The notes below the pieces were generated by a model. The model made no database searches. It saw only the letters and a list, made by a program, of their open reading frames with translations, and was not told where the DNA came from. From JACRLW01 sp050181465 (lineage in GTDB: Bacteria > Planctomycetota > UBA1135 > UBA2386): a DNA stretch of 64,000 bases. The DNA is taken from NCBI GenBank assembly GCA_050181465.1, contig JBFXDD010000016.1, forward strand, positions 44,836 through 108,835, in the 5' to 3' direction. Positions 1 to 8,325 of this stretch are shown here, one piece after another. Positions within the stretch are counted from its first letter, which is position 1, and every line of letters begins with the position of its first letter. A program made the position numbers and the translations under genes.

Positions 1-1
1 A

Positions 2-550
2 GTCTTCGGTCTCGACCCTCTTCGGAATCCCCGTGAAGTGCGCGAGCGCATCGGCTTCGTGCCGTCCGAGCCCGACGCGCCGAAGTGGATGACACTGCAC
101 GACCTGCGTGCATTCCTGCGGCCGCAGTATCCGCGCTGGAGTGACGCGCTGCTCGGCGAGCTGATCACGCGACTGCGAGTGCCTGCAACGACCCCGTTTC
201 GCACGATGTCGCGGGGCGAAGGCATGAAGGCGATGCTGGTCGCAGCTCTGGCCTGTCGACCGTCGCTGCTTCTGCTCGACGAGCCCTTCGCAGGATTGGA
301 CCCCTTGGCTCGCGACGAGGTCTTGACCGGGGTGGTGGGTTCGCTGCGCGACGACGGCACGACGGTCCTCTGCACGACGCATGATCTCGAGGCTGCCGCG
401 CGCATCGCCGACCATGTTGCCGTGCTCGCCGACGGCAAGATCGTGCGTGAAGGGCCGATCACCGAGTTCATCCCAGCCGACAAGAGTGCGCTGGATGCGC
501 TACGGGAGACCGTCGTCGCACAGATTCGACAGGTGCAGCCATGCGGATGA
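2..550 (+). CDS. ABC transporter ATP-binding protein (5' end outside the window)
   Basis: This is the nucleotide-binding subunit of an ABC transporter; it would power the two membrane proteins that follow. The frame is open from base 2, so the start and the Walker A loop lie outside the window. Visible parts are a signature-like SRGEGMKA, the Walker B LLLLDEPFAGLD and the switch histidine in CTTHDLEAA. The stop overlaps the next start (ATG at 541) by 10 bases, so the genes are probably translationally coupled. The short, exporter-like ATPase with paired membrane subunits suggests an export role. The substrate is unknown. Confidence 0.9.
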   Translation, partial: VFGLDPLRNPREVRERIGFVPSEPDAPKWMTLHDLRAFLRPQYPRWSDALLGELITRLRVPATTPFRTMSRGEGMKAMLVAALACRPSLLLLDEPFAGLDPLARDEVLTGVVGSLRDDGTTVLCTTHDLEAAARIADHVAVLADGKIVREGPITEFIPADKSALDALRETVVAQIRQVQPCG

Positions 551-2247
551 TCGACGCACCGCTCGCGCGCGCGCTCGTTCGCAAGGAACTCGGTGATCAA
601 GCCGTCGCGTTCCGCCATGGGGCTCTGATCTGCGCGATCGCCGCCGTCGTGCTGGCTGCCGCAGATGCTTCGCCCGGCTCGCCGGCGCTCGCAGTCGGCT
701 TCGCTTGCATCGTGTGGCTGGCAGCCCACGTGAGCTCGGTATTCGGTGACGGAGAAGACCCTCCTTGCGGCATCTTTCTCGCGCGAGTTCCCACGTCACT
801 CGCTGCCATCTTCACTGCTCGGATTGTGGTTCTGCTGCTCCTCGGCTCCGCGCTACTCGGAATCGCGCTCTTGCCGCAAGTCGTCTCGACAGTGCTCGGC
901 GGGACTCATGCCGTTTCGGTGACGCACCGCTTCAGCGTGGCCTTCGTGGCGATCCCCACCGCTCTTGCATGGGCCGGCGGCACGCTCGCCATCGCACCGA
1001 TGATTCCGCGGAGCGCACTGGCGATCGCCGGTGGCCCCATCGCGATGGCGCCCGTGTTCTTCTGGTTCGCGAGTGCGGGACTGCCCGCGCGGGAGGTCAT
1101 GACATGGTCCGCGGGCGGGCTGCTGATCGCAGTCGCCGGCCTGATCGCAGCCTCCTTCGGATTCGTACGGGGTCGTCGGCTCCTGGCACCGCGTGGTCGT
1201 GCTGCCGTCGCAGTCGCACTCGCGGCGATCCCGTGCTACGGAGCGGTGCTCGTCGTCGTCAATCGGCGTGCTCACGAGCTGACCCATCCGAGTCCAGCGA
1301 CCTGGATCGTCCGCGCCGGTCAGTCGGTCCTGGACTCCACCCACGCACAGATCTTCGTCTCGTCGCCCGGCAGCGACGTCGCCATCCCCGTGAAGATCCA
1401 CCTCGCGAGCGGGGAAGTGCGATCCGCCGGCAAGCCGCGCACGCTGCATCCCTCCTACGCATCCTCGCAACACCGGCTTGCCACCCGGTTACGACGAGGT
1501 GCCGGCGAAGACTCTCTCCTGCGCACCTCGCGCGGCGAGCGGTACTGGAGCGAGGGGGCTCGAATCGTCATCGCCCGCAATGCCGGGGAACCCGACCGAG
1601 TCGAACACGGCGTGGACGTTCCGCTCGCAGTGCGCGGCGACGCCGTACTCCTGCGCATCGCGTCCTGGGGTCACGACGAACCCGAGCGGTGCCGCATCCT
1701 CGATCTCACCCACGGCGATTACTTCCCGCAGCCGATCGTCTCTCCTGATCGCTTCTTCGCCTGCGACGGCACTTGGCTGATCCTGGATACCGACACCGAG
1801 CGATGGATCGCACAGGATCCGCGGACCGGCGAGCGATCGGAGGTGCGTTGGTTGGAAGCAGACGAGACGCCAGTCCACAACTTGGACGCACATCACATGT
1901 TGGTGCGCGGTGCGCAGCAAGACCACGCCGTCGTAGATCGTCGGACACGGGCCCGAACGCTGCGGACTCAGGGTGAGCTGCGGCCGCTGGAGTCGGATGC
2001 TCCGTCCGTACTCGCCGACGGCACGTCGCTGTTCCTGCTCGGTGAAGCTCGCGACGGGCAGGTCCTCGTCGGGCTCGCTCCCGACGGCTCGCAGCGCGGC
2101 TCGCACCTCGAGTGCGCAAGCGTGCTCGGTGGTCTGGGCGGCGATGAGGTCTTGGTGGTGCTCACCGATCGGCGACGCATTGCGCGCCACTCGGTGAGCC
2201 GCGGGCACAGCCCGTTGAACCTCCGCTTCGTCGAGGGGGAACGATGA
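541..2247 (+). CDS. ABC transporter membrane subunit with a large C-terminal soluble domain
   Basis: The protein has 568 residues. The first ~240 hold about six hydrophobic segments, as expected for the permease partner of the ATPase. The remaining ~320 residues are hydrophilic, rich in short beta-type stretches and Asp/Gly turns, and resemble a propeller-like domain. Ordinary ABC-2 permeases of this size class lack such a domain. It starts inside the ATPase gene and its stop overlaps the next start by 4 bases, so the three genes form one operon. The next gene has the same architecture and is a paralogue. The function of the soluble part is unknown. Confidence 0.7.
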   Translation: MRMIDAPLARALVRKELGDQAVAFRHGALICAIAAVVLAAADASPGSPALAVGFACIVWLAAHVSSVFGDGEDPPCGIFLARVPTSLAAIFTARIVVLLLLGSALLGIALLPQVVSTVLGGTHAVSVTHRFSVAFVAIPTALAWAGGTLAIAPMIPRSALAIAGGPIAMAPVFFWFASAGLPAREVMTWSAGGLLIAVAGLIAASFGFVRGRRLLAPRGRAAVAVALAAIPCYGAVLVVVNRRAHELTHPSPATWIVRAGQSVLDSTHAQIFVSSPGSDVAIPVKIHLASGEVRSAGKPRTLHPSYASSQHRLATRLRRGAGEDSLLRTSRGERYWSEGARIVIARNAGEPDRVEHGVDVPLAVRGDAVLLRIASWGHDEPERCRILDLTHGDYFPQPIVSPDRFFACDGTWLILDTDTERWIAQDPRTGERSEVRWLEADETPVHNLDAHHMLVRGAQQDHAVVDRRTRARTLRTQGELRPLESDAPSVLADGTSLFLLGEARDGQVLVGLAPDGSQRGSHLECASVLGGLGGDEVLVVLTDRRRIARHSVSRGHSPLNLRFVEGER

Positions 2248-3935
2248 TCGGGGCCTTCTGCGCGCATGCGCGCAAGGAGATCCGTGAGCAACGATCCCTG
2301 CTGCTTTCCGGCGGCGTGGTCGTGCTGTTGGCGGTCCCCGCCACCGCGGCTCTTACGGGATACCCAGGTTGGACCGCACACACGTCCCGGCTCACGCTCT
2401 CCTTCATGGGTGCGATGATGTTCCTCGCGACGATCGCCGGCGACCTACTGAGCGGAGATCGCATCCGCAACACGCGTGGCTTTCTCGCCCGGACGCCGCG
2501 CGGGCTGCGATTCTCGTTCGGCGTCAAGCTCGCGTTCCTGGTCATCGCCGCCCCGCTCCTGCCCATTATGGGCTGGTGGCTGGGTTCATGGTCGATCGCG
2601 GAGGATCTCGCGTCAGCGAAGAACGACTCGGCGATCGTCGCGCTCTTCGCACTCGCGCCGCTGTGGGTCTTCGCCTGCGGTGCGTTCGTCAACCGCCCCG
2701 TGCTGGCGCTGCCGCTGGGTCTCGCGGTACTCGTGCCGTGGCTCTTACTGCTGAACACGGCGATGGCGCGAATGGCGGGGACACCGTTCGGCTACTGGCT
2801 GTCCACGACCGTCGGTTCGCGGTTGGCGATCGGCTTCGGCGTGCTCACCGTCGCCGTCCTGGCGGCGAGTCGTCGTGCGTTCACACTTCGCCGACGCGCT
2901 GCCCTCACGCCGTTGGCCACCGGTGTGTTCCTCGCCAGTCTGCCTCTCGTCCATCTCTGGTATCTCGCGACCGAACCGAGCGCGCACGAGTTGCGACTGC
3001 ATCCATACTTCCAGTCGCCGGACTCGAACGCCGGCATCTTCGGCGCCGAGTCCGTGCAGAGTCCGAACGCGCTGAGCTGGACCGTGAAGATCGACCAGGA
3101 CTCCGGCGCGCTCACGGTGCCCGACGACGACGCCCTCGCTCGCGAACTCAGCCATCCTCGACGCGTTGCTTCGCGATTCTCGCTGCCGTCGGGAGACGTC
3201 GTCGAACACAGTCTCGAGGAGATCCGCATCCGTCGTGGCGACCGCGAGGTCTTCCACCACCGGATCGAGGGACGGATCGCGTCACGATGTGGATTGGGAT
3301 TCGAGCTCCGACGCGTCGCGTCCAAGATCGACGAGAACCGGCGAACGGGAATCATCGACCTCGTGCGCGGACTCTTCGTCGAGGCTTCGACCACGACTCC
3401 GAAGTACGTCACCATCACAGTGGAGGGTTGGGTCGTCGCGGACCGAACGCGGACCCGCCCTTATCGCGCCGAGAACTGGCGTTTGGTCGACCCGATGACT
3501 CGGGTCGAGCGACCGCTCGACGCTCTGCGAGCCGGCGACGATGTCGTGAACGTTCTCCTGGATGGTCGCTTGCTCGTGACACTGCGCTCGGCCGACGCGA
3601 AGCAGGACGATCGCGCGGCCGTCGTCGATCTGCGTGACGGTACCCGGAAGGACCTCGACCTGGATCCGCGTCTCCCGGCGGCTGCGTTGCAATGGTATCG
3701 GGCGATGAGGGAGCGCACCGACTCGCCGGACCGCGACCGCGACTGGTTCCAAGGTCGAGACGACTCGCTCTTCTACCTGGCGCCGGGTTCCGATCGATTC
3801 ACGCACTTCGCAGACGACGTACGAGTGGTCGCACCAGGCAATCCGAGGGAACTTCTCGTCCTTCGCCGGAGCGGCCGCCAGCTCTGCGCCCTGCCGATCG
3901 ACGGTGGACCGCCGCGAGTGATCTTCCCGCGGTGA
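2244..3935 (+). CDS. ABC transporter membrane subunit, paralogue of the preceding gene
   Basis: The protein has 563 residues. It begins with a short cytoplasmic stretch and six or so hydrophobic segments to about residue 245, followed by a ~315-residue soluble domain. The layout matches the preceding gene closely, so the two probably form a heterodimeric membrane core. The ATGA overlap with the upstream gene supports coupled translation. The soluble half has repeated short strands (for example DDVVNVLLDGRLLVTLRS) that suggest a beta-propeller or beta-sandwich. This is an inference from composition, not a recognised domain. Confidence 0.7.
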   Translation: MIGAFCAHARKEIREQRSLLLSGGVVVLLAVPATAALTGYPGWTAHTSRLTLSFMGAMMFLATIAGDLLSGDRIRNTRGFLARTPRGLRFSFGVKLAFLVIAAPLLPIMGWWLGSWSIAEDLASAKNDSAIVALFALAPLWVFACGAFVNRPVLALPLGLAVLVPWLLLLNTAMARMAGTPFGYWLSTTVGSRLAIGFGVLTVAVLAASRRAFTLRRRAALTPLATGVFLASLPLVHLWYLATEPSAHELRLHPYFQSPDSNAGIFGAESVQSPNALSWTVKIDQDSGALTVPDDDALARELSHPRRVASRFSLPSGDVVEHSLEEIRIRRGDREVFHHRIEGRIASRCGLGFELRRVASKIDENRRTGIIDLVRGLFVEASTTTPKYVTITVEGWVVADRTRTRPYRAENWRLVDPMTRVERPLDALRAGDDVVNVLLDGRLLVTLRSADAKQDDRAAVVDLRDGTRKDLDLDPRLPAAALQWYRAMRERTDSPDRDRDWFQGRDDSLFYLAPGSDRFTHFADDVRVVAPGNPRELLVLRRSGRQLCALPIDGGPPRVIFPR

Positions 3936-3962
3936 GTTCGGCGCGGTAGAACCAAGCTCGCT

Positions 3963-4703
3963 TTGGCTTCGCCAGCACAACGTCCGACTCGCTTCCAGAT
4001 CTTCGGTGAGCGTTGCTCGGGCACGAACTACGTCAGCGAACTGCTGCGGCGCAATCTTCGCCGCATGCGTCCCACCGACGAATTCGGCTGGAAGCACGGT
4101 TGGCCCGCGCGCGATTTGAGCGGCGCGAGCGATTGTCTGTTCGTGGTCGTCCATCGCGACCCCTTCGACTGGGTGCGCAGCCTGCACGCCAAGCCGTGGC
4201 ATGCCGCCGCGACGCTGCGCGGGCGTCCGATCGGCGAGTTCCTGCACGAACCCTGGTGGTGCGTGTGGGGTGCGGACATGGAGCTTGATTCAGGTGATCC
4301 TCGGCGTGGGCAGGAGATGCTTCACGAACGAGATCCTGTCACGCGCGAGCGATTTGCAAACGTCATGCGCCTACGGAGCGCGAAACTCCGAGCGTGGCTC
4401 TCGCTCCGCGATACCGTTCCTCACCTGCACCTGCTCGCCTACGAGAATGCCGCGCGCGAGGGATTCGACGTAGTCCGCGAGATCGCCGCCCGCTTCGACC
4501 TGCGGCGGTGGCCGTGGTATCGGCCGATCCAAACCGACAAGGGTGGACCCAACCGTTTCGTGCCCCGCGAGCACGCTCCTCTGTCGTCGGCGGATCTGCG
4601 CTGGATCGCCGAGGAACTGGATTCCGACCTGGAAGCGAGTCTCGGTCGCGATATGACCGCTCGCGTTCGGGAACTCGAAGCGATCGCCGCGTTGCGAGTG
4701 TGA
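3963..4703 (+). CDS. Sulfotransferase-like protein
   Basis: The 246-residue protein has a P-loop-like N-terminal motif (FGERCSGTNYV, residues 14-24) and a later VVVHRDPFDWVRSLH segment. These correspond to the 5'-phosphosulfate and 3'-phosphate binding parts of PAPS-dependent sulfotransferase-like proteins. The acceptor cannot be told. The first codon is TTG, chosen because the conserved FQIFGERCSGTNY block begins only 11 residues later and no ATG precedes it. It lies 27 bases after the ABC operon and 10 bases before the next gene, so co-transcription with the methyltransferase is likely. Confidence 0.65.
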   Translation: MASPAQRPTRFQIFGERCSGTNYVSELLRRNLRRMRPTDEFGWKHGWPARDLSGASDCLFVVVHRDPFDWVRSLHAKPWHAAATLRGRPIGEFLHEPWWCVWGADMELDSGDPRRGQEMLHERDPVTRERFANVMRLRSAKLRAWLSLRDTVPHLHLLAYENAAREGFDVVREIAARFDLRRWPWYRPIQTDKGGPNRFVPREHAPLSSADLRWIAEELDSDLEASLGRDMTARVRELEAIAALRV

Positions 4704-4713
4704 GCTCTCGAGG

Positions 4714-5670
4714 ATGAACGAGCGGGATCGCCTCGAACGCCTCGCGCGACTTCGCGACGGCTTTCTCCGCGCCGGCGATGCTTCGAGGGGGCTGCGCGAC
4801 TACTGGCGGGATACCGAAGACCTCGAGGTCTACGACGAGTTTCTCGGCGAGAGGATCGGCCAGAAGTGGGACGCCGTGCTCGAGGAGCTGGTACAGCGCA
4901 GCTACCCCGCAGTGCCTACCGACCTCGTCGTCGACTTGGGCTGCGGCAGCGGGATCGCCGGACGTCGTTACGCAGCATGCTTCCCACTGCGACGTCTCGA
5001 GTTCCACGATCGATCGACGTTGGCGATGGACTTCGCCGCCGCACGCGCTCGCCGCGCGTTTCCATCACTCGAGATCGTGACGGCGCGCGACCCGAAGCCT
5101 CGCGCGGTGGACGTGCTCCTCGTGAGTCACGTCCTCGACGAGCTCGATGCAGTCGGCGAAGCGTGGCTCAGTGCATGGCTCGAAGTCAGTCGCACGGTCA
5201 TCTTCGTCGAGCCCGGCACGCACGCCGTGTCCCGTCGACTCGGCGCCTTCCGCGAACGGCTCCGTTCGCAGGTCCGCATCCTGGGACCGTGCCCGCATGC
5301 CGCGGCCTGTCCGGCGCTGAACAATGAAAGCGACTGGTGCCATTTCTTCGCCAAGCCGGCACCGGAGTCGTTCACCGACGGCGACACCGTGCGGCGGGCG
5401 CGCGAGCTGGGGGTCGACTTGCGCTCGCTGCCCTACGCATTCCTGGCCTGGACGCGGCGCGACACGATCACGCCTGACGATGCGATCTGGCCGGGTCGGG
5501 TGCTCGGTCGTCCACGCGTCGCGACGCACGCCGCCGAGCTCAGCGTGTGCGGTCTCGACGGCCTGACGACGGCGCGCGTCGAGAAGCGCCGCGATCGAGC
5601 GCTCTACAAGCAGCTCGACAAACGTCCACACGACCTTCGTCGTTGGCCGCCGCCCGCCGAAGCTCCGTGA
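4714..5670 (+). CDS. Rsm22-family (METTL17-like) methyltransferase
   Basis: The 318-residue protein has a SAM-binding Rossmann start (VVDLGCGSGIAGRRY, about residues 72-86) and the Rsm22 signature GPCPHAAACPALNNESDWCH (residues 191-210). Rsm22/METTL17 proteins act on small ribosomal subunit assembly and carry an iron-sulfur cluster. Cys193, Cys199 and Cys209 occupy the expected places, and Cys279 is a possible fourth ligand. The family is known in bacteria as well as mitochondria. It follows the sulfotransferase-like gene by 10 bases. The methylation substrate is not established by the sequence. Confidence 0.75.
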   Translation: MNERDRLERLARLRDGFLRAGDASRGLRDYWRDTEDLEVYDEFLGERIGQKWDAVLEELVQRSYPAVPTDLVVDLGCGSGIAGRRYAACFPLRRLEFHDRSTLAMDFAAARARRAFPSLEIVTARDPKPRAVDVLLVSHVLDELDAVGEAWLSAWLEVSRTVIFVEPGTHAVSRRLGAFRERLRSQVRILGPCPHAAACPALNNESDWCHFFAKPAPESFTDGDTVRRARELGVDLRSLPYAFLAWTRRDTITPDDAIWPGRVLGRPRVATHAAELSVCGLDGLTTARVEKRRDRALYKQLDKRPHDLRRWPPPAEAP

Positions 5671-5726
5671 CCGGAATCTCCAACGAGATCGCCACGCCCT
5701 CGGCCGGCGAACGGAACGGTGTTCAA

Positions 5727-6554
5727 TCAGTCACGTGCGGACCGTGTCCAGTTGCCTGGTCCGTACAGCTCGTCGACGAGCTTCCCCATCAAGTTCACAT
5801 TGGCTTCGTCTTCGAACCCGAACACCATGCAGCCGCCGTACTGGTGTGCCATGATCCAGCGAACGTCGTCGCTCCACGAAGGCGGGAGTTGTTGATTCCA
5901 GTACCCCATCGCAACTCGGGGCGCGAGCATTCCCGCCTGGACGTACGGTGGTAGGGCGCACTGTGCAGGTTCGCCGTAGTTCATCTGCCACCCGTAGTCG
6001 AGGTTCTGCTCGAGGGTGCAGCCGTTCCAGGCCACGCCGAAGTAGGACTGATCCGCAGCCAGAACTTTGGTGATCAGCATGGAAGGAGACTTCCGTCGCA
6101 TCAACGTGGTGACCATCGCGAGAGAGTTCGTGATCGGTTGACCCTGGCTGTATTCGTCGTCGATGTCGATTCCGTCGAGACCATAGTGCTCGACGAGTTC
6201 GATCAAGTAGTCCACGAACGCCGTCGCGCTCGCCTCGGTCCGGAACTGCGACCAACCGACGTCACTCCAACCGTTCGTGATGGTCAGCAGCACCTTGATG
6301 CCCTGTGACTGCAGGTAAGCGACCGCATCACTGTCCAAGACCGACTGAATGTTCGGGTTGAACTGATCGGCGGTAGGCGGCTGGTTGTTCTCGGCGCGCA
6401 GGAAGGGTGAGGTAGCGCTCGCGTAGTTCGCCGCGAAGATGCAGACGAAGCGGACTGCCGCAGTGCCATCCGCTCTTCTCCAGCTCGCGATGTCCTTGAC
6501 AGCCGCGACGTCTCGTGGGTTGATGTAAACGGTGGTCAGGTAGTTCGTGGTCAT
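5727..6554 (-). CDS. Glycoside hydrolase family 18 protein
   Basis: This 275-residue protein carries the full GH18 active-site pattern DGxDxDxE as DGIDIDDE (residues 127-134), with Glu134 as the predicted acid. GH18 enzymes are chitinases and endo-beta-N-acetylglucosaminidases; the short length and the NYGE and GFEDEAN segments fit the endo-F type better than a chitinase. No signal peptide is visible, so the protein is either cytoplasmic or exported another way. The ATG at 6554 is preceded by GAGG five bases upstream, which supports the start. It shares the strand of the acyl-CoA genes but is separated from them by a repeat end. Confidence 0.75.
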   Translation of the reverse strand: MTTNYLTTVYINPRDVAAVKDIASWRRADGTAAVRFVCIFAANYASATSPFLRAENNQPPTADQFNPNIQSVLDSDAVAYLQSQGIKVLLTITNGWSDVGWSQFRTEASATAFVDYLIELVEHYGLDGIDIDDEYSQGQPITNSLAMVTTLMRRKSPSMLITKVLAADQSYFGVAWNGCTLEQNLDYGWQMNYGEPAQCALPPYVQAGMLAPRVAMGYWNQQLPPSWSDDVRWIMAHQYGGCMVFGFEDEANVNLMGKLVDELYGPGNWTRSARD

Positions 6555-6617
6555 AGCATCCTCGTTGAGGCCGATCCTCTTTCCTCGAGACGAGCCCGAT
6601 TGCCGGGCCCGCGGAGC

Positions 6618-6640
6618 CTAGCCCGGATTATTCGTGATCG
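6618..6640. repeat. Solo end of the miniature inverted-repeat element
   Basis: The 20 bases ctagcccggattattcgtga match exactly the terminal repeat of the element at 44289-44472. No opposite end is found nearby. It abuts the stop codon of the 3-hydroxyacyl-CoA dehydrogenase gene (stop at 6641-6643). It is probably a remnant of an element that otherwise decayed. Confidence 0.6.
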
Positions 6641-7516
6641 TCACCCGCCGGACCAATCGTAGAAGCCCTTACCGGACTTCTTGCCGAGCTCGCCGCGCGC
6701 GACCATCTCCCGCATGAGTCGCGGGGCTGCGAAGACTTCGCTGTCGAGTTCCTTGCGAAGGTAGTCGGCGATCGAGAGGCGCACGTCGAGGCCGACGAGA
6801 TCGGTGAGGCGCAGCGGTCCCATCGGATGTCGGTAGCCGAGCTCCATCGCCTTGTCGATATCGGCAGCGGAGGCGACGCCGGACTCGACCATGCGGATCG
6901 CCTCCAATCCGAGACACACACCCAAGCGGGATGTCGCGAAGCCCGGGCTGTCCTTGACGACGATTGCCTCCTTGCCGATCGCAAGGGCATGACGCTGCAC
7001 GAGCGCGAGGGTGTCGTCGGAGCACCCCTCCGGCCGCACGATCTCGAGCAAGCTCATGATCGGCACCGGGTTGAAGAAGTGCATCCCGATGCACCGCTCG
7101 CGGTTGGGCGTCGCGGCGAAGATCTGCGAGAGAGCGAGCGAAGAAGTATTGGTCGCCAGGACGGTCTGCGCGGACACCTCCGCGGCAGCGCGCCCGAACA
7201 GCTCGCGCTTGAGCTCCAGCTTCTCGGGCACCGCCTCGATCACGAGCGCGGCTCCACTCACGGCGGCATCGAACGAAGTCGTCGGCCGCAATCGTTCGAT
7301 GGTAGCTTCACGTTGCTCGACGCTCACCTTTCCCTTGGCCACTCCCTTGTCGAGAAAGTCCGTGATGGTCTGCATGCCGCGATCCACGAAGCGCTGCTCG
7401 ATGTCGAACAACCGCACGGTCGAGCCGGCCTGTGCGCACACCTGCGCGATGCCGGCACCCATGGTGCCCGCACCAAGGACCACGATGAACGGAAAGGGAT
7501 TGTCGTTGGATGTCAT
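6641..7516 (-). CDS. 3-hydroxyacyl-CoA (3-hydroxybutyryl-CoA) dehydrogenase
   Basis: The enzyme oxidises (S)-3-hydroxyacyl-CoA to 3-oxoacyl-CoA with NAD. The 291-residue length is typical of the short HBD/PaaH type. Visible are the NAD loop GAGTMGAGIAQVCAQAG (residues 16-32), the catalytic His in MHFFNPVPIMSLLEI, and the C-terminal helical domain ending in GKGFYDWSG. The start ATG follows the stop of the upstream enoyl-CoA hydratase without a gap, so it is the last gene of a four-gene acyl-CoA module. HbdA, PaaH and FadB2 types cannot be separated from sequence alone. Confidence 0.92.
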   Translation of the reverse strand: MTSNDNPFPFIVVLGAGTMGAGIAQVCAQAGSTVRLFDIEQRFVDRGMQTITDFLDKGVAKGKVSVEQREATIERLRPTTSFDAAVSGAALVIEAVPEKLELKRELFGRAAAEVSAQTVLATNTSSLALSQIFAATPNRERCIGMHFFNPVPIMSLLEIVRPEGCSDDTLALVQRHALAIGKEAIVVKDSPGFATSRLGVCLGLEAIRMVESGVASAADIDKAMELGYRHPMGPLRLTDLVGLDVRLSIADYLRKELDSEVFAAPRLMREMVARGELGKKSGKGFYDWSGG

Positions 7517-8299
7517 TCAGCTCTTCTTCTGCTTGCTGTCGCGATCGCGCTTCTCGAGAAATGCGCGCATACGCTCGCGCTTGTCGCTGCTGTCGAACAA
7601 GGTCGCCTGAAGCGCGCTCTCGACGGTGATCGCGTTGCTCGGATCGCTGCGCACGAGCGCGTTCATCGAGGCCTTGGCCGCGCGCACGGCGAGCGGACCG
7701 TTGTGGGCGATCTCGCGCGCGAGGGCGACCGCACGATCCAGGACTTCGCCGTCGGGAACGACCCGATTGACGAGCCCGATACGCTCTGCCTCGACCGCAT
7801 CGACGATCCTGCCGGTGTAGATCAGTTCGCGGGCTCGGCCGAGCCCGATGAGTCGCGGCATGCGGTAGGTCGCGCCCGCGGCCGGGATGATCCCGAGGCT
7901 CACTTCAGGCTGCCCCAGACGCGCCGACTCCCCCGCGATCCGAAGATCGCAGGCCATCGCGAGTTCACAACCGCCGCCGAGACAGAACCCGCGGATCGCC
8001 GCGATCACCGGCACCGGAAACTCTTCGACTCGCCGAAACAGCGTGGAGTTGATGGCGAGCAACGCATCCTGCGAGGTCCGCTTCTCGAGTTGCGCGATGT
8101 CGGCGCCGGCAGCAAAGGCTCTCTCGCCAGCGCCGGTGATGACCAGCGCAGCGAGCCCGGACTCCGCCTCGAGTCGTTCGAGGTCGGCATGCAGAGCTTC
8201 GACCATCTCGCGATCGATCGCGTTACGTCGCTGCGGCGCGTTGAGGGTGACGACGGCGACGTTGCCATCGACTCGACATAGGGTTCTGGGTTCGTCCAT
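7517..8299 (-). CDS. Enoyl-CoA hydratase/isomerase family protein (first copy)
   Basis: The 260-residue crotonase-fold enzyme probably hydrates 2-enoyl-CoA to 3-hydroxyacyl-CoA, the substrate of the next gene's product. The oxyanion-hole segments are GERAFAAGADI and the GGGCELAMACD loop. The two catalytic glutamates of true hydratases are present, in GGGCELA and GQPEVSLG. The start ATG at 8299 begins MDEPRTLCRV and gives a normal family length; the frame runs open farther upstream but that part is Arg-rich and not conserved-looking. It lies between the MDR oxidoreductase and the dehydrogenase, all on the minus strand. Confidence 0.88.
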   Translation of the reverse strand: MDEPRTLCRVDGNVAVVTLNAPQRRNAIDREMVEALHADLERLEAESGLAALVITGAGERAFAAGADIAQLEKRTSQDALLAINSTLFRRVEEFPVPVIAAIRGFCLGGGCELAMACDLRIAGESARLGQPEVSLGIIPAAGATYRMPRLIGLGRARELIYTGRIVDAVEAERIGLVNRVVPDGEVLDRAVALAREIAHNGPLAVRAAKASMNALVRSDPSNAITVESALQATLFDSSDKRERMRAFLEKRDRDSKQKKS

Positions 8300-8325
8300 G
8301 GTCGAACGTCCGGAGCGGGAGCTTC

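Noticed and set aside
6827..8281. A 484-codon open frame on the plus strand
   Set aside because: Antisense to the dehydrogenase and hydratase genes and rich in His/Arg/Asp; no start site.
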